A stretch of DNA of 37,125 nt, from positions 1 through 37,125 of the IMG/VR virus record IMGVR_UViG_3300037246_000553. The stretch is one strand, 5' to 3'. The notes under the pieces were generated by a model that made no database searches, was not told the origin of the DNA, and saw only the letters and a program-made list of their open reading frames with translations. The DNA is from a virus. Positions 31,576 to 37,125 of this stretch are shown here, piece by piece. Made by a program: the position numbers and the translations under genes. Position 1 is the first letter of the stretch; the number at the start of each line of letters is the position of its first letter.

Positions 31576-31995
31576 ATGCCAGCAATAGGATTTAAGCGAG
31601 AACTCAAAGACGATATTTATTGGGGGATAAAGAGACAGACCATCCGACGAGCTAGAAAAGTGCGACGAATTAAAGTCGGTGATAGTCTCAATCTTTATAT
31701 CGGAATGCGAACCTCAAAATGCAAGCTAGTTCGCAAGGCGATTTGTACCGCATTAAAATCGATAACCATATTTTGGGATGGTGTAGTAGTCCTCGAAGGA
31801 AAGAAGCTAACCAATAAAGAGATTAAAATACTTGCGCTCGCCGATGGGTTTCTTAGTACGAGGGACTTCATAGCTTTCTTTAAAAATAACTATGCACATT
31901 TTGCAGATTGCCAGAACGGTTTCGAGGGCGAGCTAATCGAATGGGAGTTATTTAAATCATTGCGATCAAAGGAGAAGCTGAATGATCCGAATTAG
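31576..31995 (+). CDS. ASCH-domain-like protein (139 aa)
   Basis: The chosen ATG follows CGGAGGAGGGGAAAC. The sequence MPAIGFKRELKDDIYWGIKR, then TIRRARKVRRIKVGDSLNLY and a later ADGF/FIAFF pattern fit the ASCH fold, a small RNA- or nucleotide-binding domain related to PUA. Phage ASCH proteins are thought to act on RNA or modified nucleosides, but the specific activity here is unknown. The AT-rich base style suggests acquisition together with the secreted protein gene. Confidence 0.65.
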   Translation: MPAIGFKRELKDDIYWGIKRQTIRRARKVRRIKVGDSLNLYIGMRTSKCKLVRKAICTALKSITIFWDGVVVLEGKKLTNKEIKILALADGFLSTRDFIAFFKNNYAHFADCQNGFEGELIEWELFKSLRSKEKLNDPN

Positions 31996-32215
31996 ACTCG
32001 GGGCTCGCTACGCCGGGGAGCTCGAGAAGTACGTCGACCGATACGATGCGATCTCGCTCTTGGATAAGGGAGAGATGAGCGGAGTTATCCTCGAGCTCTC
32101 GGGAGAACTCACGCTCTCAAATCTCGAGGTCTTCCTCGATCAAGTTAAATTACTTATCTCTAACCAGCTATACGAGCGGATCGTCGAGGAGGTAAGGCGT
32201 TGGATAGCAGGATGA
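31982..32215 (+). CDS. Hypothetical protein (77 aa)
   Basis: It begins MIRIRLGARYAGELEKYVDR and is alpha/beta with Leu-rich helices. It overlaps the ASCH gene by 14 bases and returns to the GATC/CTCGAG-rich style of the core phage genome. AAAGGAGAAGCTGA lies in front of the ATG. No family recognised. Confidence 0.6.
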   Translation: MIRIRLGARYAGELEKYVDRYDAISLLDKGEMSGVILELSGELTLSNLEVFLDQVKLLISNQLYERIVEEVRRWIAG

Positions 32216-32427
32216 TAATGATGAAGCTGACAAATAATTATACTGAAGTCGTTGGCGTAACTCATAGAAATGGCGAAGAGGAGTGCCACGATTTGTTGCC
32301 GCAACTAACCCAACTCGAAGCCGACAATGCCGCACTCCAGAAGCAGGTGAAGGAGTTGCGGGGTTTGTTGGTAAGAATTACAAAGGCTCACGGTCTTTCA
32401 GATCCTGGGACTGACTTGGGCAATTAG
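32212..32427 (+). CDS. Small coiled-coil protein (71 aa)
   Basis: Starting at the ATGA overlap (32212) it begins MIMMKLTNNYTEVVGVTHRN. The second half is a Leu-heptad helix (LLPQLTQLEADNAALQKQVK, then ELRGLLVRI), likely a dimerising coiled coil. ATG codons at 32218 and 32221 are alternative starts. The base style lacks the GATC-rich signature, so it looks acquired. Function unknown. Confidence 0.55.
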   Translation: MIMMKLTNNYTEVVGVTHRNGEEECHDLLPQLTQLEADNAALQKQVKELRGLLVRITKAHGLSDPGTDLGN

Positions 32428-32448
32428 CGTAAGGATCAGGAGGAAATT

Positions 32449-32631
32449 ATGATAGACCTACTTTTGATAGGAGTCAATATCGGATGCACCATTTCAACCG
32501 CCTACTATTTTTTGCCCCTACGTGGCAGTGACTCGCTCATGAAAACGGCCGTCAAGATCGGTCTGTGTTCAGCGATAGCACAACTCATAATGGGCATGTT
32601 CATAGGAATATTCCTTGGACCGTTGCTCTAA
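32449..32631 (+). CDS. Small two-span membrane protein (60 aa)
   Basis: Two hydrophobic segments (LLLIGVNIGCTISTAYYFLP and CSAIAQLIMGMFIGIFLGPL) flank a charged loop (RGSDSLMKTAVK). CAGGAGGAAATT is the ribosome binding site. The hairpin topology resembles phage membrane toxins or exclusion proteins, but nothing specific is recognised. Foreign-looking base style. Confidence 0.6.
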   Translation: MIDLLLIGVNIGCTISTAYYFLPLRGSDSLMKTAVKIGLCSAIAQLIMGMFIGIFLGPLL

Positions 32632-32650
32632 GGACCGTAGCAGGAGGCGA

Positions 32651-32899
32651 ATGATGAAGGCACTAGGCCATATCGGGATGTCACCGGCCGATAGGGTAGC
32701 GGCCGATCGTAAGGCGGGTCGCCGGGGCGGGGTCAATAATGCTAGGTTAACCCGTAAATTGACGGACGACCAAGTGCGGGTAATCCGTGCTAGGTGGGCC
32801 GCCGGCGAGGGCTGTAGGTCAATCGCAGGGGATTACCCCGTCAGTCCAGGTGCGATTTATTCGGTCGGCCTTCGCAGGACTTATAAAGGGGTTGAGTGA
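32651..32899 (+). CDS. Helix-turn-helix protein (82 aa)
   Basis: LTDDQVRVIRARWAAGEGCR then SIAGDYPVSPGAIYSVGLRR is a typical small HTH (resolvase/sigma-like), of the kind that often accompanies HNH or is found alone in phages. It begins at ATG 32651 (or 32654) after CAGGAGGCGA. The N-terminal half is basic and may bind DNA. A regulatory role is inferred. Confidence 0.65.
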   Translation: MMKALGHIGMSPADRVAADRKAGRRGGVNNARLTRKLTDDQVRVIRARWAAGEGCRSIAGDYPVSPGAIYSVGLRRTYKGVE

Positions 32900-32909
32900 C
32901 GAGATAGCT

Positions 32910-32937
32910 GGATGCGTTCGGAGGGCCGAGGTATAAT
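32910..32937 (+). promoter_or_regulatory. Possible promoter before annealing gene
   Basis: A perfect -10 TATAAT lies at 32932-32937, but the hexamer 17 bases upstream (TGGATG) is a poor -35. A small hairpin, GCGAGG with CCTCGC, follows near 32944-32966. It may start a transcript for the annealing gene at 32991 with activator help. Confidence 0.4.
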
Positions 32938-32990
32938 ACAGGAGCGAGGGCAGGCCGGCTCCTCGCAGTAAAAAACAAGGAGAAGAGCCA

Positions 32991-33782
32991 ATGAAGCCAT
33001 TTCCTATTATGACGCTTACCGGAATGACGACCGAGCAGGTCGTCGAGCTATTTAAAGAGAAGCTCGAGCCGGAAGCATACTCCGAAGTCGCTCACATGAG
33101 CTACCTAACCGAGATCGATCCCGCTTACCTCCGGGAGGCTCTTACTACAGCCTTCGGGTTATGCGGATTCGGATGGTTCTATGAATACGAGACTGAGGAT
33201 CTCGACATTCGTCCGGCCGCCAAGGAGGGCCGCTGGATAGCGACAATGAAGAAATTCGCCCTACACTTCCGATATGTCGAGGGAGATCCTTCGAACGGAG
33301 GGGTCGAGGTGAAGATCTCCGATCCAATCCTGTCCGCCGGATCCTCGACGAATAACGATCCCGGTAACGCTATCAAGGGAGCGATTACGAACTCGCTCTC
33401 GAAGGCCGGGGCGATGCTTCTCTGGCAATTAGATGTCTACAAGGGGAAGCTAACTCATAAGACCGCCGGACTTCGAACCGAGATAAAGAAGAAGGGGAAC
33501 GGGAACGATGCGAAGAAGAAGGATTATGAAGCCTCTCTCCTTCAGATACGATCCAATGCGATAACCTCTCCGGAGGAATTCGGATCCCGAGAGTTCTGGA
33601 AGATCACTAATTCGCTCGGTGTCGATGGACCGACCGGGACCGCTATTCTCAAGGAGTGCTCGGACTCTTGGGCCGATGCCGCCGTCTCGGTTATCGATAG
33701 CTACGGAGGGATCGAGATCGAGAAGAATGAGAACGAGAAGAGACAGAACGAGAGGAGGGTCGTCGATGAGGTGCCGTTCTAA
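32991..33782 (+). CDS. Rad52/Sak-like single-strand annealing protein
   Basis: This 263-residue protein has the Rad52-superfamily pattern: YLTEIDPAYLREALTTAFGL, GFGWFYEYE, and DPGNAIKGAITNSLSKAGAM ahead of LLWQLDVYKG. Such proteins form rings that anneal complementary strands during phage recombination. The C-terminal 45 residues are disordered and charged and end VVDEVPF, similar to the acidic DDDIPF-type tip with which single-strand-binding proteins attract partners. CAAGGAGAAGAGCCA precedes the ATG. It probably cooperates with the RecU-like and MmcB-like enzymes encoded on the other strand. Confidence 0.78.
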   Translation: MKPFPIMTLTGMTTEQVVELFKEKLEPEAYSEVAHMSYLTEIDPAYLREALTTAFGLCGFGWFYEYETEDLDIRPAAKEGRWIATMKKFALHFRYVEGDPSNGGVEVKISDPILSAGSSTNNDPGNAIKGAITNSLSKAGAMLLWQLDVYKGKLTHKTAGLRTEIKKKGNGNDAKKKDYEASLLQIRSNAITSPEEFGSREFWKITNSLGVDGPTGTAILKECSDSWADAAVSVIDSYGGIEIEKNENEKRQNERRVVDEVPF

Positions 33783-33809
33783 AGATCTACGGATCCGGGG
33801 AAGGCTCCG

Positions 33810-34160
33810 ATGAGTAACATCAATCGCTTCTTAAAGGAACCGAGGGAAACCCTCGCCCTAAAGCTTGCTACGATCGAGGAGGTCCTAATGGAACCATTTG
33901 CAGGACACGACCTTACGCCTCGTCAATCCGAGATCGCCTACTTGCTTGCTCGAGGTTTTACGACGTCGGAAATTGCAAAGAATCTTGATATCGCTAATTC
34001 GACCGTAAAGACAACGATCGGGAGGATAGGAAAGAAGATAAAGCTCCGGCCTCGAGAGTTCCCTCGGGCGATGGCTCGATCGATCGAAGCCGTCCTCGAG
34101 ACTAGGCTCTCCCGACCGATTATTGAGATCGTGAAGTCGCCTCGTCCGGAGGAGTGGTAG
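33810..34160 (+). CDS. LuxR/GerE-type transcriptional regulator (116 aa)
   Basis: DLTPRQSEIAYLLARGFTTS then EIAKNLDIANSTVKTTIGRI forms a complete LuxR-type HTH (residues about 34-78). The sensing domain of typical LuxR regulators is absent; only a short helical N terminus is present. Such single-domain proteins are found in phages as activators of late or early genes. It may bind one of the palindromes described at 307-318 or 25717-25843. That is an inference. GGGGAAGGCTCCG precedes ATG. Confidence 0.75.
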   Translation: MSNINRFLKEPRETLALKLATIEEVLMEPFAGHDLTPRQSEIAYLLARGFTTSEIAKNLDIANSTVKTTIGRIGKKIKLRPREFPRAMARSIEAVLETRLSRPIIEIVKSPRPEEW

Positions 34161-34162
34161 CG

Positions 34163-34417
34163 ATGTATAAAGGAGACCTCTACGATATCAGGCATAGGTT
34201 TAAAATCGAGACGAGGAACGGTCTACGACAGTCGAAAATAGTTTTCGCTCTCTGCGAGGCGGGGATCCCCTTTATCGAATTCGTCGAGATCGAGACGGAG
34301 GATGAAGCCGATTATATCGCCGAGTACCTCGAGGGCCGATGGATTGTCCCGACAGACCTCGACGACGAGATGATTGAGCTCGCTCGAGAGCTCTATAAGG
34401 AGTCGGTCAATGTCTAA
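34163..34417 (+). CDS. Small acidic hypothetical protein (84 aa)
   Basis: The ATG at 34163 follows GGAGGAGTGGTAGCG; an in-frame start nine bases earlier is less well spaced. It begins MYKGDLYDIRHRFKIETRNG and ends in acidic helices (DLDDEMIELARELYKESVNV). The end overlaps the next gene. No family recognised. Confidence 0.6.
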   Translation: MYKGDLYDIRHRFKIETRNGLRQSKIVFALCEAGIPFIEFVEIETEDEADYIAEYLEGRWIVPTDLDDEMIELARELYKESVNV

Positions 34418-34871
34418 GATATACAGAGGAGTTCGGATCTCCGGCTCCGGAATGGCGGAGATTAAAGTCGTTCAACTTATACGCTTCAAGAACAGATCGA
34501 ATCTCGTTCCGTCCGGAGCTCCGCTCCGACATTGTATCCTTCACTCTCCGACCGGGATGGAGTGGGGATACGGCGGATCCGGGCCGGCCGATCTCGCTCT
34601 CTCGATTCTCTGCGATTACTTCGAGGAGAAGCCGTCGCCGGCGGATCTCCGGACCGGGAACTTCTCGGCCTTCCCCTTCTACCAAGATTTTAAGTGGTCG
34701 TATATCGCTTCGATCCCGGAGAATGAGTCTTGGGAGATAACGGAAGCCGAGATCGATCAATGGATAACGGTCTACGACGCTCGGAGGGCGATCGTAAAAT
34801 TCGCTGAGGCCGGTCGGGTAGAGTGGAGAGGAGAGAAGATAGCGAGCGGAAGACAAGGAAGCTCAAAATGA
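34410..34871 (+). CDS. DUF6166-like protein (153 aa)
   Basis: The start at 34410 (MSKIYRGVRISGSGMAEIKV) overlaps the previous stop. The core HCILHSPTGMEWGYGGSGPA then DLALSILCDY is the signature of the DUF6166 family, common in phages and mobile elements, of unknown function. A C-terminal helical extension follows. The TGA overlaps the ATG of the next membrane protein. Confidence 0.65.
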   Translation: MSKIYRGVRISGSGMAEIKVVQLIRFKNRSNLVPSGAPLRHCILHSPTGMEWGYGGSGPADLALSILCDYFEEKPSPADLRTGNFSAFPFYQDFKWSYIASIPENESWEITEAEIDQWITVYDARRAIVKFAEAGRVEWRGEKIASGRQGSSK

Positions 34872-35164
34872 AGTACCTAACATTCCTCGCCCTAACTCTC
34901 ACCGACTGGGTTTTGACTAAGCTCGCTCTGTTTGCTGGGATGACAGAAGGTAACCCACTTGTGTCATTGGTGGGCGGTATTGACAATGCTCTTATAACCA
35001 AGATTGTGGCTTGGGCGGCTATCGTGGTACTTGTACCAGCACTCAACAACTGCTGGCCGAAGAAGGGCGATCAGGTTCTTACCGGGGCGATTTTGCTTTA
35101 TGCGGGTCTCGTGCTATGGAATGCCTGTATGATCGCATGGCCGATTTTAACTATACCAATGTAG
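34868..35164 (+). CDS. DUF5658-like membrane protein (98 aa)
   Basis: It begins MKYLTFLALTLTDWVLTKLA and has three hydrophobic segments. The pattern DWVLTKLAL...GMTEGNPLV resembles DUF5658-type membrane proteins. ATGA overlaps the DUF6166 gene. From this gene on, the DNA lacks the GATC/GGATCC style of the core genome. It stands first in the three-gene cassette that ends with the pilin and could be a membrane partner. Confidence 0.6.
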   Translation: MKYLTFLALTLTDWVLTKLALFAGMTEGNPLVSLVGGIDNALITKIVAWAAIVVLVPALNNCWPKKGDQVLTGAILLYAGLVLWNACMIAWPILTIPM

Positions 35165-35173
35165 GAGGATATT

Positions 35174-35395
35174 ATGGGTGGTTGGATACCGAAGAATTGC
35201 CCTCAGTGCAGGTCCAAAAAGATTAGGAAGTCACCAACAGCCGGAACAGCGGTTGGATCACTCTTTGATCTTGTTGCGGGAGTTGCAACGCTAGGAATGT
35301 ATCTTGCTCTGCGTGGGAAACGAACGACAACCTGGAATTACGAATGTAAGAAGTGCGGATTTGAGTGGCAAGCGCAGTTTGAGGACTTTATCTAA
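35174..35395 (+). CDS. Membrane-spanning zinc-ribbon protein (73 aa)
   Basis: An N-terminal CPQC knuckle and a C-terminal CKKC knuckle flank a hydrophobic stretch (AVGSLFDLVAGVATLGMYLA). The two ends could meet to form one zinc ribbon across a membrane loop. TAGGAGGATATT is the ribosome binding site. It lies between the DUF5658-like and pilin genes. Function unknown. Confidence 0.6.
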   Translation: MGGWIPKNCPQCRSKKIRKSPTAGTAVGSLFDLVAGVATLGMYLALRGKRTTTWNYECKKCGFEWQAQFEDFI

Positions 35396-35464
35396 ATGAG
35401 CCGGGAATACAAGCTCAGTGGCCCGTCACGTGCGGTTGCATGGATTTGGCCGAGCAGAGAGTAG
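35396..35464 (+). CDS. Possible leader peptide before pilin (22 aa)
   Basis: ATG at 35396 opens a 22-codon frame starting MSREYKLSGPSRAVAWIWPS. The TAG stop at 35462-35464 forms part of the pilin ribosome binding site TAGGAGG. It directly follows the previous stop. There is no separate ribosome binding site, so translation would depend on re-initiation. It could couple pilin translation or be a chance frame. Confidence 0.3.
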   Translation: MSREYKLSGPSRAVAWIWPSRE

Positions 35465-35473
35465 GAGGATAAC

Positions 35474-35617
35474 ATGTTTCAAAAAGGACAAAGCTTTCTC
35501 GAATATGCGTTAATCTTGATTCTTGTGGCAGTCATTGTAGTCGTCATTCTGACTCTACTCGGACCAGAGCTCGTTAGGATCTTTAGTCAGATCGCTGAGA
35601 GCGTTCAAGGCTTCTAA
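35474..35617 (+). CDS. Flp/type IVb pilin-like protein (47 aa)
   Basis: The protein starts MFQKGQSFLEYALILILVAV. A five-residue leader ends in Gly, and mature numbering gives E5 and Y6 (GQSFLEY), the Flp pilin prepilin-peptidase signature. A 22-residue hydrophobic helix follows, ending LTLLGPELVRIFSQI. Length (47) and the short tail match Flp pilins of Tad systems, many of which have the GxxxxEYxLIxxLxA pattern. GTAGGAGGATAAC precedes ATG. It is the last gene before the terminator at 35664. No prepilin peptidase, ATPase or secretin is encoded, so host machinery would be needed. Confidence 0.82.
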   Translation: MFQKGQSFLEYALILILVAVIVVVILTLLGPELVRIFSQIAESVQGF

Positions 35618-35663
35618 CTCGGATCTTAGTTCGCATAGCCACTACTTACAACCGAACGAATAA

Positions 35664-35706
35664 GGAGCTCCGGATCTCGACAGGTTCGGAGCTCCCGTCT
35701 TTTTTA
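35664..35706 (+). terminator. Rho-independent terminator after pilin gene (right copy)
   Basis: The stem is the same as at 89-120, here followed by CGTCTTTTTTA, a canonical U-tract. It lies 47 bases after the pilin stop codon. The copies differ only after the stem, so this may be the functional form and the left copy a variant or a read error. Confidence 0.85.
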
Positions 35707-35947
35707 TTACTCTCTCTTCCGCTCTTCCCGGCCGTCGATCGGGATCCCCGAGCGGCCGAATCAGGCGAAGGACCCGGCTCCGCCGGCCGGAATAGGGGAG
35801 CCTGTAAATCGAGGGTACTCACTTACCATAAATACGCTCAAAGTCGCTTAGATCGACGCTGTGGCAGTCTCGTCCGACGTCCCACTGCAGTGGATTACCG
35901 CTTCCCGGTATGACGGTATAACGGGGAGTGTAAAAATGGGATCCCGA

Positions 35948-35976
35948 TTGACCAGTCTCAAAAATGAGACTAGGAT
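35948..35976 (+). promoter_or_regulatory. Late promoter and operator, right copy
   Basis: This is the exact repeat of the promoter at 373-401, with the palindromic operator at 35955-35970. In a circular or permuted genome the two are the same site. Confidence 0.65.
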
Positions 35977-36092
35977 AAGGAGGAGCTCCTCCTCCAGTGG
36001 AGCTCGGGAGACGCCGAGACGGGAACGCCGCCGGCGTCTTCTACTTTGAAAGGGAGCCGAGATATGATAGGATCGAGAACGGAGGAGGAGCG

Positions 36093-37125
36093 ATGGCAAA
36101 GAAAGCCGAACGACTTCGGATCGATTACTTACCTCTTACGGATCTCCTCACTCGCAAGTCTCCGGATAACGCTAAACTTCACGATCTAATTCAGATGGCC
36201 TACTCCTTCGGGAAGTTCGGCTTCGTCGCTCCGGCTGGGATCGATGAGACGACCGGGCTTCTCCTCTGGGGGCACGGCAGGCTCGACGAGCTCTACGAGC
36301 TCAAGGAGAGCGGAGCGAAGCCTCCCGGACGGATCGAGATTGAGGGAGACGAGTGGCTCGTCCCGACGGTCCGGGGGATCCGGCTCGGGAAGAAGCTCGG
36401 ACCGCTTTACAGGATGGCCGATAATGCGATCGGCGAAGGTCTCTGGGATAAGGACAAGCTCGCTCAGACGATTATCGCCGCCGTCGGAGATCAACTCGAG
36501 GAGCTTCAAGGGACCGGGATCGAACCGGATTACGCTTCCGCATTAATCGAGGCCTATCAAAAGAATGGGAAGGAAGACAAGCCGCCGCCGAATACCGAAG
36601 ACGTTAAGCGTCTCCGTCGAAAGTGGAAGACGAAGCTCGGCGACTTTTACGATATCGGATCTCATCGGCTTATCGTCGGAGACGCTACGGACGGAGAGAT
36701 AGTTACGAGGCTCTTCGCTGGCGAGAAGGCTTCCGCTGTTCTTACGGATCCGCCTTACGGAATGATGAAGGACGGGATCCTGAATGACGATCCCCGAGGG
36801 CTCTCCTTGCTATACGGAGAGGCGATCGCTAACCTTCCGATGGATAAGGGGGTCGTCGTCGCCTTCCAGTCGCCGAGGCTCAATCTCCTTACGATCTGGC
36901 TCGATCGAATGACAGAGAACAAGTACAAGCTTGAGCGACTTCTCTGGGTCTACTTTACGAATACGACGAACTCGTTCCCTTGGCGAGGATGGATCCTTAC
37001 GGGACAGGCGATCGTTATCTCATCGAAGGGACGTCCTCGATGGCCAAGGAAGAAGCTCGACTATCAGCACGATACCTATACTCGGATCGGGAAGGAGGAC
37101 GAGGAGCTCGACGGGAAACATCCGA
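36093..37125 (+). CDS. ParB-methyltransferase, partial right copy cut by the window end
   Basis: This is the first 344 codons of the gene at 518-1768, repeated because of the terminal redundancy. It includes the ParB-like domain and TDPPYG. It stops before the DPFLGSGTT motif because the sequence ends, not because the gene is broken. Confidence 0.9.
   Translation, partial: MAKKAERLRIDYLPLTDLLTRKSPDNAKLHDLIQMAYSFGKFGFVAPAGIDETTGLLLWGHGRLDELYELKESGAKPPGRIEIEGDEWLVPTVRGIRLGKKLGPLYRMADNAIGEGLWDKDKLAQTIIAAVGDQLEELQGTGIEPDYASALIEAYQKNGKEDKPPPNTEDVKRLRRKWKTKLGDFYDIGSHRLIVGDATDGEIVTRLFAGEKASAVLTDPPYGMMKDGILNDDPRGLSLLYGEAIANLPMDKGVVVAFQSPRLNLLTIWLDRMTENKYKLERLLWVYFTNTTNSFPWRGWILTGQAIVISSKGRPRWPRKKLDYQHDTYTRIGKEDEELDGKHP

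Larger units (their letters stand above)
35576..37125. repeat. Right copy of terminal redundancy
   Basis: This is the second copy of positions 1-1550. It contains the last codons of the pilin gene, the terminator, the late promoter and its operator (35948-35976), and the first 344 codons of the ParB-methyltransferase. The terminator here has a clean run of six T, whereas the left copy reads TTATTT. The difference at 37124 (CCG against CCA) is a synonymous proline codon. Confidence 0.95.

Noticed and set aside
32944-32975. Hairpin GCGAGG/CCTCGC as a terminator
   Set aside because: Only six base pairs and followed by A rather than T on the plus strand.
1-37125. Lysogeny module (integrase, CI/Cro, att site)
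   Set aside because: No gene with recombinase motifs or a CI-like layout was seen, and no tRNA gene or att-like repeat. The regulators found (RHH, LuxR-type, HTH) do not by themselves show lysogeny.
1-37125. tRNA genes
   Set aside because: I found no cloverleaf-like segment with a T-loop GTTCRA and CCA-type end in the intergenic regions that I inspected; a dedicated search could still find one.

Overview
The window is one complete tailed-phage genome of about 35.6 kb, read once round plus 1,550 bases. Positions 1-1550 recur at 35576-37125 with six visible mismatches, so the molecule is either circular, circularly permuted, or carries a long direct terminal repeat. The head and tail genes are of the HK97/lambda siphovirus type: terminase, portal, U35-like protease, HK97-fold capsid, gp10-like neck protein, tail tube, frameshifted tail chaperone, tape measure and tail tip. 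I see no integrase, CI-like repressor, DNA polymerase, helicase, tRNA or CRISPR. Strong AAGGAG-type ribosome binding sites and hairpin terminators point to a bacterial host. A phage-borne Flp (type IVb) pilin hints at a host with Tad/Flp pili. Chloroflexota are one possibility because such pilins are common there, but that is only a guess.

Layout. (1) 1-517: control region with a terminator, a palindrome-rich stretch and a late promoter whose 17-bp spacer is a perfect operator. (2) 518-23942, plus strand: late operon. It starts with a ParB-methyltransferase fusion and two small proteins, then packaging and head genes, a glycosyltransferase-methyltransferase fusion, connector and tail genes with a programmed -1 frameshift at 15202-15208, a large tail-tip protein carrying carbohydrate-binding domains, and lysis genes (GH25 lysozyme and holin-like proteins). 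A terminator at 23995-24030 lies between the convergent operons. (3) 29189-24031, minus strand: replication and recombination operon with a lambda O-like initiator containing its own iterons, a RecU-like resolvase, an MmcB-like nuclease, a ribbon-helix-helix protein and several small zinc-ribbon proteins. It is interrupted by a 214-bp operator-like array (25651-25864). (4) 29190-29538: divergent control region. (5) 29539-35617, plus strand: accessory and early genes, including a Rad52-like annealing protein, a LuxR-type regulator, an ASCH-domain protein, a secreted Cys-rich protein, and a final cassette of a DUF5658-like membrane protein, a membrane zinc ribbon and the Flp pilin.

How the parts may work together. 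The initiator gene holds four GTCTCA-N4-TGAGAC iterons (one imperfect) around an AT-rich stretch, as in the lambda origin. The same site lies exactly between the -35 and -10 boxes of the late promoter. I infer that the initiator, or another protein with the same specificity, couples replication to late transcription. A second motif, GTCCGAC, recurs at roughly 25-bp spacing at 25682-25853 and once near the late promoter, suggesting a second regulator.

Most of the genome is strikingly rich in GATC, GGATCC, GAGCTC and TCGA. Several stretches lack this signature and look recently acquired: 17.7-18.8 kb, parts of 31.1-32.9 kb, and 34.9-35.6 kb.
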